The notes: generated from the letters alone by a model not told the origin. A stretch of 64,000 nucleotides of DNA from Trichomonas vaginalis G3 (GCF_026262505.1 NC_067206.1:21467896-21531895); one strand, 5' to 3'; shown: positions 40,264-49,417, counted from the stretch's first letter. A program made the numbers and translations.

Positions 40264-41205
40264 ATGATTTCAACAATCGGCACAACAACACTTCAAACAA
40301 CAACAGCACCAAACTCTTTAGTCATGAATCCAACATCTATGTTAGTAGAGATGAAAAGCTTCATTCCTTCTTCATATACTTTCGAAACAAAAATCCAGAA
40401 GATAAAGCAAGAACTTTTAACAAGTAATTTAGACTGTAGTGCGAAAGATGAAACAAATGAACAGTATCTTTATGAAATGCAGGACATTATTGACCATTTG
40501 CCTAAACTACCTGAAATCCAGCAACAAAAACTAACTATTCCTGAATTCGACGAAATAGAAGTCAAAGCAACTGACTCAGTAGAAATAAAGAAGTTCATAC
40601 GAAAGGTAAACTATGAGTTTCTAGGATTTCATTGCAACCATAAAGTTATGGACAAAGATTGCGACATGTTATATAAGAACATCTCTGACATATATAAATC
40701 TGAAGAATTTAAGACCTACGACAACTTTGTTTCGTTAGTTGCTGAATGTGTATGGCAGATAAGAGATAAAGATAGAAGAGGCAAAGTATGGAATGAACAG
40801 ATAAAACCAGCAACTTTTGAGTTAAAGAAAACCATTGACGCCTTGGTTGTTTTAGCAGGTAAGGTTTCAGAATATAACGCAAAAATGAACCCGCAATGTT
40901 CTAAATGTAAAGCAGCAATTAGGAAATATAACTACTCCGTCAAAGAGATAGAAAGAATGAGAAACGACTATGCAGACTTAAAGAGGGAGGCAGAGAAGCC
41001 GGTAGAAAATAAAATGGACATGTTAGAATTTCTGAACAAAAACTATCCAACTGCTGACGATTTCCTATTATCTGACGTCAAGAAGAAGTATAAAGAAACT
41101 TTCGGCATAGTTAAAACATTCGATATCCTCAGCGAAGAAATAGAAGCTACAAAACTGTTTAGAGTCTCACGAATTCATAACGTTTACCATGTAAAACGCT
41201 TATAA
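40264..41205 (+). CDS. Unknown 313-aa helical protein, possibly DNA-binding, element B
   Basis: MISTIGTTTLQTTTAPNSLV start, Thr-rich; helical middle with FIRKVNYEFLGFHCNHK and an RDKDRRGKVWNEQIKPATFE segment; CSKCKAAIRKYNYSVKEIER, a single CxxC; and a C-terminal ~65 residues (MLEFLNKNYPTADDFLLSDV ... FRVSRIHNVYHVKRL) resembling a winged-helix tail. It is driven by the early-type box shared with KilA-N genes and element D's primase-helicase, so a replication or regulatory role is likely. The last ~10 codons (AACGTTTACCATGTAAAACG) are copied into downstream intergenic repeats. Looks whole. Confidence 0.6.
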   Translation: MISTIGTTTLQTTTAPNSLVMNPTSMLVEMKSFIPSSYTFETKIQKIKQELLTSNLDCSAKDETNEQYLYEMQDIIDHLPKLPEIQQQKLTIPEFDEIEVKATDSVEIKKFIRKVNYEFLGFHCNHKVMDKDCDMLYKNISDIYKSEEFKTYDNFVSLVAECVWQIRDKDRRGKVWNEQIKPATFELKKTIDALVVLAGKVSEYNAKMNPQCSKCKAAIRKYNYSVKEIERMRNDYADLKREAEKPVENKMDMLEFLNKNYPTADDFLLSDVKKKYKETFGIVKTFDILSEEIEATKLFRVSRIHNVYHVKRL

Positions 41206-41904
41206 AATAACTGGGGTAGAAAACAGGTTAGAAAAGAGGTTAGATCTAACCTTCTACCCTAAAATATATTTTTGCTGAAAAATGACCAAAATTCTGAGTA
41301 AAATAATTTTTAGGGCATGTGTCAAACCGTTGAGTTTTCACAAAATTTAAAAAATAACGTTTACCATGTAAAACGCTTATAAAATAACTGGGGTAGAAAA
41401 GAGGGTAGAAATGAGGTTAGATCTAACCATCTACCCTAAAATATATTTTTGTCTGATTTACGCTCATTACGATGAAGAAGTCTTGACAAAACATATACGA
41501 AGAAGTCTTGACAAAACATATACGAAGAAGTCTTGACAAAACATTTACGAAGAAATCATGAAAATTCAAGAGGTTAGAAAAGAGGGTAGAGATTCCGTAC
41601 GAAAATCGTAAAAAATTGCGAGTAGGGAAAAAAACCTGGTCGCCTAAAACTCATGAAAATCGTAAAAAAATGACCAAATTTCATTATATAACTGTTATTT
41701 TTTTACGAAGAGAACTTTGACACTTCGTCAAAAAAATCCCTGAAATCATATCTTTTATACAAGATAGAAAATCTTACTCGCCTAAAACTCATGAAAATCG
41801 TGAAAAAATGACCAAATTTCATTATATAACTGTTATTTTTTTACGAAGAGAACTTTGACACTTCGTCAAAAAAATCCCTGAAATCATATCTTTTATACAA
41901 GACA
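41206..41904. repeat. Intergenic repeats with coding-derived pieces
   Basis: Contains GGTTA-class palindromic cassettes (~41238, ~41413), copies of the upstream gene's last codons (41354-41385), 25-bp satellite units (41470-41560), an AGAGATTCCGTACGAAAATC segment also found inside the KilA-N gene (43250), and two ~128-bp direct repeats (CGCCTAAAACTCATGAAAAT..., 41641 and 41779). Confidence 0.85.
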
Positions 41905-41963
41905 GAAAAAATAAAGTTAGTTTTATTTTTATTTATTTTTTTATTTTGTATGTAAGAACATAT
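41905..41963 (+). promoter_or_regulatory. Early-type T-rich promoter box
   Basis: AAAAAATAAAGTTAGTTTTA followed by TTTTTATTTATTTTTTTATT and TTGTATGTAAGAACATAT before the ATG at 41964. Open reading starts at a TTG inside the box, but the conserved box makes the ATG the better start. Confidence 0.7.
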
Positions 41964-42575
41964 ATGACAAACAATGAGTTTGAAACAGTTAAAAAGATAG
42001 ACAATGACACCAAATTGGTTAGAATAGGTGATTTAAACGTAAGATACTCAAAGAAATACAACAAATATTCTTTGTCAGACATTATATCTCCATTTGGAAA
42101 GAAAACAAAGGACTGGGTTAGAATTGCTTCTAGTCAGAAAATTTTGACAAGAAATCCTGAGCTTATGATATCGGTAAGATTCTATGGAACTGCAGCATAT
42201 CTCATTGACAAAAGTCTTATACCAATAGTTTTGTTATGGTTAGACCCAGTTGTTGGATATAACTTCATAACATATGGTTCATTCGATACGGAACGTTGCA
42301 GTGAAGGCTTACTTTACATCGTTCAGAAACCGAAGGACTTCAATACAAAGAGATATAAGATAGGAAGAACATATAATATAACTCAAAGATATGACAGTAC
42401 AGTCAATAGAGTCAAGGTTGTGTTCGTTAACGATATGAGAGCTGCTGAAACAGAACTACTTGAAAAGTTTGAGAAAATGTATGGTGCTCCCATAAAAGGT
42501 AAAGAAACGTTTGAAGTAGATGAGATAGATAAAGCTATAAAATTATTTGACGAAGTTGCTGAAAAATACATGTAA
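41964..42575 (+). CDS. KilA-N + GIY-YIG (T5orf172-type) protein, element B
   Basis: 203 codons (MTNNEFETVKKIDNDTKLVR). The N-terminal ~95 residues look like a KilA-N DNA-binding domain (VRYSKKYNKYSLSDI, then VRFYGTAAYLIDKSLIPIVL). The C-terminal ~90 residues hold a GIY-YIG-like nuclease domain of the T5orf172 type (GLLYIVQKPKDF, YKIGRTYNITQR, then an ETELLEKFEKMYG segment with the Glu). This fusion is common in large DNA viruses and phages and acts as a regulator or nicking enzyme. Early-type promoter upstream. Looks whole. Confidence 0.75.
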   Translation: MTNNEFETVKKIDNDTKLVRIGDLNVRYSKKYNKYSLSDIISPFGKKTKDWVRIASSQKILTRNPELMISVRFYGTAAYLIDKSLIPIVLLWLDPVVGYNFITYGSFDTERCSEGLLYIVQKPKDFNTKRYKIGRTYNITQRYDSTVNRVKVVFVNDMRAAETELLEKFEKMYGAPIKGKETFEVDEIDKAIKLFDEVAEKYM

Positions 42576-43002
42576 AAATAACGTTTACCATGTAAAACGC
42601 TTGTGAAAAAAACAGGTTAGAAAACAGGTTAGAAAACAGGTTAGATCTAACCTTCTACCCTAAAATATATTTTTGCTGAATTCAGCACAAAAATCTGAGT
42701 AAAATGGCATAAGATTGCTTTCCTCGGAAAAACCGAGAGAAGAGATTCCGTACGAAAAACAGTGAAGAACAGCGAGTACGTAAGAAACCTTAGTCGCCTA
42801 AAACTCTATGAAAACAGTGAAATTTCTCTAGACAGACTTTTTTCGGTCTTGCATAAAACTCTATGAAAACAGTGAAATTTCTCTAGACAGACTTTTTTCG
42901 GTCTTGCATAAAACTCATGAAAATCATGAATTTCCTTAAGATAGAAAAAATAAAGTTAGTTTTATTTTTATTTATTTTTTTATTTTGTATGTAAAGACAG
43001 AT
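42576..43002. repeat. Intergenic repeats and early-type promoter box
   Basis: Begins with another AACGTTTACCATGTAAAACG copy, then a GGTTA cassette (~42640), a CCTCGGAAAAACCGAG hairpin with AGAGATTCCGTACGAAAA, two ~66-bp AAAACTCTATGAAAACAGTG repeats (42799, 42865), and the early-type box (42945-42990) before the ATG at 43003. Confidence 0.8.
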
Positions 43003-43809
43003 ATGTCAACAACAGAGAACACAACAACAGTTATAGTCCATGAAGCTATAAATGAAGAATACGAGTACATACAGTTTAACAAACAACTCCGTCTCATTCG
43101 TTCAGTCAAAGACGATATGTACCAAATGCAAAGTATTTTGAACGCTCTTCGTTCTACAAAGCAAGCATATCATTGGTTTGAAAACCAACAGACAAAAGAA
43201 CTTTTAGAAGAATTTCCTCATATGTTTGCTACCCTCGGAAAACCGAGGGTAGAGATTCCGTACGAAAATCGTGAAAAATTGCCAAACGGTTTGAGAGGAT
43301 ATTATGTACATAGACTTCTTGTAAATGCTGTTGCAATGTGGGCTTCGCCTCGTTATGCTTGGTATGTTTGTAAACTTCTTGACGAAATTCACAGACAAGA
43401 ACGTGAAGAGCTAGAGAACAAGCTTGAAGCAAAAGACAAAAGCATTCAGAAAAGAATACCACGTTCGGTACCAAAAGGAAAGGAAAAGAACTATAAGTAT
43501 ATGATTTATACTGAAGAGATGGAAAATGAAGAAGATAAAGATATGGTTATGTTGCATTTAGTCAGAAGAAACAACAAAAGCTTTTACGACCTTGCTAAGA
43601 TTTACAAATCTGACAGAAATTGGTTCTATCGCGAAAACTTACCGATTTCAATGACCCCAAATGAAGATGTGAAACAAATAGTTCAAGATACGTTACCTCA
43701 AACACACTATGATATTAAAGGTTGTACAATACTTACCTTCAAAGAAGATTTGCCATTGTTAAAGGAAAAAATAACAGAGTATTTTGACAACTTCAAACAA
43801 GTAGAGTAA
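43003..43809 (+). CDS. KilA-N domain protein with C-terminal viral domain, element B
   Basis: 268 codons from the ATG at 43003 (MSTTENTTTVIVHEAINEEY). KilA-N core: LRSTKQAYHWFENQQTKELL and GYYVHRLLVNAVAMWASPRY with W/Y..Y (residues about 45-130). A short coiled coil follows (ELENKLEAKDKS), then a C-terminal ~110-residue domain (YKYMIYTEEMENEEDKDMVM ... FYDLAKIYKSDRNWF) similar in layout to the DUF3627-type domain paired with KilA-N in iridoviruses and poxviruses. DNA-binding regulator by family knowledge. The stretch at 43229-43280 carries the CCCTCGGAAAACCGAGGG hairpin that also occurs in intergenic arrays. Confidence 0.75.
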   Translation: MSTTENTTTVIVHEAINEEYEYIQFNKQLRLIRSVKDDMYQMQSILNALRSTKQAYHWFENQQTKELLEEFPHMFATLGKPRVEIPYENREKLPNGLRGYYVHRLLVNAVAMWASPRYAWYVCKLLDEIHRQEREELENKLEAKDKSIQKRIPRSVPKGKEKNYKYMIYTEEMENEEDKDMVMLHLVRRNNKSFYDLAKIYKSDRNWFYRENLPISMTPNEDVKQIVQDTLPQTHYDIKGCTILTFKEDLPLLKEKITEYFDNFKQVE

Positions 43810-43821
43810 ATTGCACTCTTT

Positions 43822-44240
43822 ATTTTTCAAGCTTGACTTCAGATGGCTCAAGTAGCTCAATTAGGTAAATTGCCTCGTCAAGTCTTTCTTGCATTCCGAG
43901 TCCTTCCTTCCAACAGAAAAATATTTTCCCGACAACTGGAAAAGTTCTTCCTTCCAACAGGAAAAAATTTTCCATCCGACAAGAAAAAATTTTCCAGTTG
44001 TCCGTCCGTAAACCATTCAAATTTTCGAAAATTGAGAACTTTTTGGTCGAACTTCAGGAAAAGTTTTTCCTTCCAACAGAAAAAATTTTTCCTTCCGACA
44101 GGAAAAGTTCTTCCTTCCGACAGGACACAAACGGATGACTGACGTTCCTCTTCCTGAATGCCTTCCAAAGCCAGAAGAACCGACAGCCCCAGCACCACAA
44201 CAGACTTACTAAGACTAAACACTTAGATTTTTCAAGCTTG
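43822..44240. other. Small gene region disrupted by a palindromic minisatellite
   Basis: Bounded by two TTTTTCAAGCTTGACTT copies (43827, 44228). The centre (43905-44125) is made of ~24-bp CCTTCCAACAGGAAAA...TTTTCC units that read similarly on both strands. Outside it, the plus strand reads MAQVAQLGKLPRQVFLAF (43843) and, near the end, CLPKPEEPTAPAPQQTY; the minus strand reads ERLDEAIYLIELLEPSEVKL ending at 43820. Which strand encodes the genuine gene is unclear. Confidence 0.5.
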
Positions 44241-44245
44241 ACTTT

Positions 44246-45106
44246 TTACAATTTGAACTTTGTTTGCGTAGATATGAATTCTGAAAGAAGTATGAGGGTC
44301 TTGTATGACTTTGTACTTCTCCATAGTTCATGTCTGTCAAACTTACCTGCCATGGACTCTTTCATAAGTTCCATGAAATCGTCTTCGGACAATCCGGGGA
44401 AAAGTACAATGTCAGTCAGTATTCTCTTTACATCCTTACTTAAACTCTTTGCTGTCTGTACACAAATGACAACTGAGATGTTAAAGTGTCTGAGCTTCTT
44501 AAGAATTCGACACATATCTTGTTCTCTGTTCTTTAACAAAGGATGAGAGGCGAAATCATCTAAGATAAGAAGACATCTATGAGGGTATGTCTTCCAATCG
44601 TACGATTGCAATTTCTTCGAAATGTATTCTATCTCTTTCTGTTTGTTTCTGAAGTGTTTCTTCTCTAATATTCTCTGCATTTCCTCATTTGGGTCTTTAA
44701 ACTTAGAATTTATATACTCATTTATAGCATTGTACTTCAAAACCCTTCTTTGGTACTTCTTTATCCAATCTAACAACTCAGTATCCTTTATACATACTAA
44801 CTTAGACTTCTTTATAATATCTTTGAACGAATTGACGGTTTGGTCAAATTGACCAGAAGTACTACAAATAACAACTAACTCATAGAATGGGTTCTTCTCA
44901 TCTAGTTCTTGTTGTTGTGCAGCCATTTTAAGATAAGTGAAAGTCTTACCCGACCCAGGTGGTGCAATTAGACCTGTTATACCATTCTGAGCAAATAAGA
45001 ACTTGTCATGTATGGGTTTTATCTGAGCATTTTCTAACTTCCTCTTGTTCTTGTTTAAAACATTCTCAAATTTCTTGTCAATGTCAGCAAACTTTTTTTC
45101 TAACAT
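44246..45106 (-). CDS. A32-type genome-packaging ATPase, element B
   Basis: 286 codons using the ATG at 45106 (MLEKKFADIDKKFENVLN), which sits at a TATTTTT box; the longer ORF would run through the divergent gene's start. Walker A APPGSGKTF at about residues 48-56; Walker B CLLILDDFASH at about 178-188; sensor-like strand SVVICVQTAKSL follows. This order is that of the FtsK/HerA-A32 packaging ATPases of Polintons, virophages and NCLDVs, which translocate DNA into the capsid. Element C has a divergent homologue. Looks whole. Confidence 0.85.
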   Translation of the reverse strand: MLEKKFADIDKKFENVLNKNKRKLENAQIKPIHDKFLFAQNGITGLIAPPGSGKTFTYLKMAAQQQELDEKNPFYELVVICSTSGQFDQTVNSFKDIIKKSKLVCIKDTELLDWIKKYQRRVLKYNAINEYINSKFKDPNEEMQRILEKKHFRNKQKEIEYISKKLQSYDWKTYPHRCLLILDDFASHPLLKNREQDMCRILKKLRHFNISVVICVQTAKSLSKDVKRILTDIVLFPGLSEDDFMELMKESMAGKFDRHELWRSTKSYKTLILLSEFISTQTKFKL

Positions 45107-45142
45107 ATTTTTAGAAAAATTAAAATTTTTATCTTTTAGAAA

Positions 45143-45619
45143 ATGTCTAGCGATTTCGCTATCTATATTCGAGACAAGCTTTTTGACAGCAAAACATCTG
45201 TCGACCATAAAATCTTACATAGTGTAAACAAGAAAGGTGAATTTGTTCTAAAGTTCTGTTTCTGGGAATATGACAAGAACCATAAAACATTACAAAGAGC
45301 AGTCTTAAAATTTGTCAATGACAGACTTGTTGACAGAGATGATGCCGATTGGAAAGATGAAGTCCAACAAAAGTTCTTAGAATGCAAAGAAGACACATGC
45401 GCTGTTCTTGAAGATGAAATAGAAAACAGAATAGATGAGCTATTAAAGGACAAAGAACTTTTACATAAATATGGTTCTGAGAAATTTGACATAACTCCAC
45501 CAGAAAAGAAGAAGAGAGAAAAGAAAGAAAAGAAAGAGAAGAAAGTAGAAGAAGAGAAGAAAGTAGAAGAGAAGAAAGAACCTGAACCAGTTCCAGAGAA
45601 AAAGAAATTTGACATGTAA
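45143..45619 (+). CDS. Unknown protein with Lys/Glu-rich tail, element B
   Basis: 158 codons (MSSDFAIYIRDKLFDSKTSV), divergent from the ATPase across ~37 bp holding two T-rich boxes. The N-terminal ~115 residues are globular (SVNKKGEFVLKFCFWEYDKN; KFVNDRLVDRDDADWKDEVQ). The C-terminal ~45 residues are a charged helix with KKREKKEKKEKKVEE. No family recognised. The tail could bind nucleic acid or be a coiled coil. Looks whole. Confidence 0.6.
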   Translation: MSSDFAIYIRDKLFDSKTSVDHKILHSVNKKGEFVLKFCFWEYDKNHKTLQRAVLKFVNDRLVDRDDADWKDEVQQKFLECKEDTCAVLEDEIENRIDELLKDKELLHKYGSEKFDITPPEKKKREKKEKKEKKVEEEKKVEEKKEPEPVPEKKKFDM

Positions 45620-45635
45620 AAATAAAATTTTATTT

Positions 45636-46054
45636 TTAGAACATTTCTGGGTCAATGCCAATGTTCTCTTCCTCTTTAGGAGTAAACACTGGCTTAGACT
45701 CTAAAATCTTTTTACCCAATTTACCTTGAACTTCAACTATCTTAGACTCATAATATTCATAGTCGTCTGCTTTCTTTGGTTCATAAGGTATAACAAGTTT
45801 GTATGCTTTGCCTTCTTTAAGGTTTGAACCTTCTGTCAAAACTTTCTTTGACTGCTAACAAACCTTCTATGTCTAAGTCTTCAAATTTCGCACCATTTTT
45901 AGTCACAATAGCAAAACTTAACTGGTTCGATGTTCCAAACTTTGCTGAATGAAGACTTTTCAAAATGGTAGAAGTAAACATTCAAATATGTGAATGGGTC
46001 TAGTTCTTCTTTAAGTCCTGACATGTACTTGTTTACTGAGATGAATTTTGCCAT
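45636..46054 (-). pseudogene. Conserved small Polinton-like protein, element B
   Basis: Starts MAKFISVNKYMSGLKEELDP. It matches the element C gene at 16941-17414 in its N-terminal block and in YESKIVEVQGKLGKKILESK. The C-terminus (PKEEENIGIDPEMF) is acidic. It lies between the helicase and the Lys/Glu-rich gene. About 135-140 codons; broken (about one or two breaks). Function unknown. Confidence 0.6.
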
Positions 46055-46089
46055 CTTTTCTATCGGATAAAAAATATTTTTTTTAAAAT

Positions 46090-47326
46090 TTACTCAAGAA
46101 AAATTTTTCTTTGTATATCACCATTCTGTACGTCTAAAAGACTTTTGACATTTGCCAAGAATGTACGTTTAGACGCTGTCATAATAACCATATTCTTGAC
46201 AATATTGTTTATACGAATCGTACAAGTGACCTTTCATCTAAACACTCAAAGTCAGTTTTCTATGAACAGTTCATATACACTCTTGTTTGCTTCTAACATG
46301 TTTGTCTCTCTTCGGTATGTTGGAATTTGTCTTGGATTGAACTTAGAAATATCTAATGTCATGAAATATGAGAACAAGTGGTTGTAAAAGTCAGATGTCA
46401 ACATTCTGACAAAGCGTCAAAATATTCTGTATCTTGCATATGAGCTTCTGACGTTCTGACAACTACATATCTTCTGTCAGAACTTTCTAACTTCATCGGA
46501 ACAGTATTGTTTGAAACCATAATGAAGTTTGCAACATTTTCCACAAACTCTTTGGTCTTTATATTTTCTTTCAACAACACCAACTTTGTCTGTTATAAGA
46601 CTCTTCAAAAGCATCTGAGTTCAAAACTTTTGTTGTATCTATACTTTGAAGTTCATTGCAAACTATAAGTTTCATATTCTCTATTGAGGAGTTAAACTTG
46701 CCACAGATGTTTTCTAAGTTTGTCATATTCGGGTTCGAATAGCCCTCTAACAGTTTGCACAAAATATCTGTAAAGAATGTGTTCTTACCAGTTCCTTGTT
46801 TTCCAATTATAATGAGAGCAGTTTCATTTTTAGCACTTGGATGTTGTAAGATGTTTGCAAACCAACATAAGATATACTCATAGACTCTTTCGTTTCCATT
46901 GCATATAATTTCTTTGACATGGTCTAACCAAGCTTCTATAACATTTTCTTTCCATTCTACTTGTTCATATTTATATCCAGTGAAGATAGAATAGAAGTTT
47001 GGAGAAGGTGTATAGAACTTTATACCTCGAACTGAAAAATCTTCTAACTTTGACAATAAGATATCCCAAGCATCTAACATCTTCATGCCAACTTGTACGA
47101 CTTTTATTTTCTTAAGTTTCTGTCTACATTCTTGTTCTGAAACTATTGTCGCTTTAGGTTTGTTAAAGACTACATCCCATTCTTTCATAACATAACATTC
47201 TGGGGCAGAGTCGACATAAATGACTAAACGTTTCAAATTCTCGACTGCTTTGTTATAGTCTCTAAATGGACACATATTTCTGAATGCTTGGAAGTCATAA
47301 AAATCTGAAACATCTATTCTGTACAT
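46090..47326 (-). pseudogene. SF3 helicase (D5-like), element B
   Basis: Footprint ~410 codons, starting MYRIDVSDFYDFQAFRNMCP. Contains the D5_N-like region, Walker A IIIGKQGTGKNTFF, a motif B-like LIVCNELQSID, then ENVANFIMVSNN (motif C/sensor) and SSDRRYVVVR (arginine finger region). It aligns with the C-terminal half of element D's 770-aa PrimPol-helicase from about residue 330 on (GWIAS..QHPG / CWFANILQHPS; GTGKN). No primase domain precedes it in B, so the gene family is split or has lost that half here. Would unwind element DNA. Broken (about three breaks). Confidence 0.8.
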
Positions 47327-47353
47327 TTTTATAAAATAAAAAAAATATTTTTT

Positions 47354-48151
47354 TTATTCTTGACTTTGTTGTTGCATTTGTTGCATTTGTTGTTCTTGAG
47401 CTATTTGTTGTTGAAGTTGTTCTTGTAATACAATACTTTCACCAGTTGCATCTTCCAATTCGAAACTTTCTGCCGTCATTGACAAATACATAGGACATAA
47501 AAGTTTTACAGGAACAAAGTTTGCGTCAACTAAATGTCAACGTTATACTTGCCAAAGTGTTTGAGTTCACTAAGGTTGAAAATTCTGCATTCGAATGAAC
47601 AATAGGCAAACCAGCAGAGAAAGTATTGTTTATACGCATAAGTATCTTTTGGTCATAATAGTTTCTGTCGACATTCGAATAACACTTTGAACCTAAGTTT
47701 GAAACAATATATAAGATTGGTGTGCTTAATGTCAATGGAATAGACATTCCTTGTATGACACCTTTTCCTGTTATAGGAAACTGTTGGTAGTAAAAACCAG
47801 AAATAAGTTTTGTATTATAGCTCATATCGTTTATAGTAAACTCAGTCGGACATCCAAACATAATGAAACCTGCTCTAGTTGCAGCACATGTTACACCCGT
47901 ACTTAAAGTATTAAATAAGTCAACAAAACCTGTTGGTGGTATATCTGAGTAAGTATCTTCAAAGGAGTATTTTTTACCATTCACAACAATAAAGTCTTCT
48001 GGTGTCAAAAGAGCAAAACAGGCTTTAGTCGTCATTGTGTTTAAGGTTAGTTTACAATACCGTCCTTGAGGACTTTGTAAGTTTGTTGTTATAGAATTAT
48101 ATGACCAGGGTTTTTAGTCGTAATAGTATAAACCATTATGTCTTCTGCCAT
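47354..48151 (-). pseudogene. Candidate minor capsid (penton-like) protein, element B
   Basis: Near-identical copy of the element A gene at 7932-8739, starting MAEDIMVYTI at 48151 and ending in the Gln-rich tail. Broken (about two or three breaks). Its upstream spacer differs from A: here a 76-codon gene lies between it and the SCCG gene. Confidence 0.6.
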
Positions 48152-48161
48152 TTATATATAT

Positions 48162-48392
48162 TTAAAAGTTTTTCTGAAAGTGGAGAAGAACTTCATCTAA
48201 ACTTTCACATGGCGTTTCTTGAAGTTCTCTGTCTAAGAAGTTCAAATATTTTGTAAAGACATAGAACTTTCCTTTGTCTACACGAATAAACAAAACAGGG
48301 TCTTTCATATCGTTCAAAAGTGTGTAAAGTCCTTTACATGAAATAAAGTCTATATTATTTTTCTTCAAACATCTTTCAAGAAGTTTTGACAT
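48162..48392 (-). CDS. Unknown 76-aa protein present in B but not in A
   Basis: MSKLLERCLKKNNIDFISCK, then KDPVLFIRVDKGKFYVFTKY with a strand-rich core, then acidic ELQETPCESLDEVLLHFQKN. A late-type TTTTTACTTAGCAAATAAA segment lies upstream. In element A the flanking sequence is joined directly and this gene is absent. No family recognised. Looks whole. Confidence 0.55.
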   Translation of the reverse strand: MSKLLERCLKKNNIDFISCKGLYTLLNDMKDPVLFIRVDKGKFYVFTKYLNFLDRELQETPCESLDEVLLHFQKNF

Positions 48393-48398
48393 TTTTAC

Positions 48399-48980
48399 TT
48401 AGCAAATAAATTTTAATGAAATGTTGTGGTCGTCAAATATTTTTATGACGTCTGGGAAACTATACTTTAAGTTCAACGTTTCACCTCCTTTCATAACGTA
48501 TATCTTGTCAATGACATTATATGAAACACCACAGCAACTAATGTCGGGTTCTATTTCTTTGATGTTTATATCGTCTGCCTCTGTCAAAAGTTTCAATAGT
48601 TCTTTCAAGACTTCATGAGGTGCAATGACATATGAGTTCACTTTTACAGGGTTGTGTTCGACCAAGTTTAACATTATACCTAAAGCTTGACAAATCTTCT
48701 CCTGAGTTTGAAGTTTGTCTTTCAGTTGTTGGTAGTCGTTTCGAATATCTGCAACAGAACTTAAGTCTCTGCTAACTTCAGGATATGTTGGTTGTTCTTT
48801 TACAGGAACAATTGTTATACCATCTTTGTCTTCGTATGGTTTCCCCACTTCAACATCTCTGTCTTTGACATTGACAACAACACTTTGACTGTTTGTTTGA
48901 GTTGGTGAATTTAACTTCACATCTGCTACCGCCATTAAACCTTTTGAAACACTCACGCTTCTATTTTTCGGAAATGACAT
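48399..48980 (-). CDS. SCCG-domain protein, element B
   Basis: 193 codons, nearly identical to the element A copy (8744-9325): polar N-terminus, short coiled coil (QQLKDKLQTQEK), and a C-terminal domain with DISCCG. It starts at 48980, beside the divergent box (48978-49001). The Cys pair and GGETLNLKYSFPDV block are retained. Looks whole, which is notable among the broken neighbours. Confidence 0.7.
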   Translation of the reverse strand: MSFPKNRSVSVSKGLMAVADVKLNSPTQTNSQSVVVNVKDRDVEVGKPYEDKDGITIVPVKEQPTYPEVSRDLSSVADIRNDYQQLKDKLQTQEKICQALGIMLNLVEHNPVKVNSYVIAPHEVLKELLKLLTEADDINIKEIEPDISCCGVSYNVIDKIYVMKGGETLNLKYSFPDVIKIFDDHNISLKFIC

Positions 48981-48998
48981 TTTACTTAGAATAAAAAG

Positions 48999-49417
48999 AT
49001 GGACGTATTCGAGTATCTCTTCGAATTGAAGCAAAACAAAGTTTACACACACAAACAATACAAATACATTGACAGAATAGTTCTTTATACAAACAATGGT
49101 AAATGTTATAGAATAGCAATATCTGCTGAACCAAAATATTTCCATAAAGCAAAGAAAGTTGGTATAACTGAAATGGTGAAAGTTCTTGAGCAGACAAAAA
49201 TATAACTTCAAAACTTACAGATATTTCTAAAGGTAAGTTTATCTTACAATATTATGTCAAAACTGGCGTACTGTCAATATTTGACGGAGAGAAGTCAGTT
49301 CAAGAACAACTTACTGACCTGCTGCCAAAATCTGCTCGATGGAAGCTGTCGTTATGCCAATCTGAGGAGCCCCAGCAGGTTTCATCGAACGAATCTTCAA
49401 AAGAGCATCTTCCGTGA
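48999..49417 (+). pseudogene. Homologue of the 9344-9763 gene, element B
   Basis: Same start (MDVFEYLFEL) and layout as the element A copy, including the 3' overlap with the capsid gene. Broken (about one break). Confidence 0.6.

Noticed and set aside
39682-40283. Minus-strand ORFs with repeated KHLRRSHDKFKRLEKR peptide
   Set aside because: Encoded by the 108-bp intergenic array; the peptide only mirrors the repeat.
45163-45615. 150-codon Ser/Phe-rich minus-strand ORF opposite 45143-45619
   Set aside because: Mirror of the Lys/Glu-rich tail of the plus-strand gene, which has the proper promoter box.
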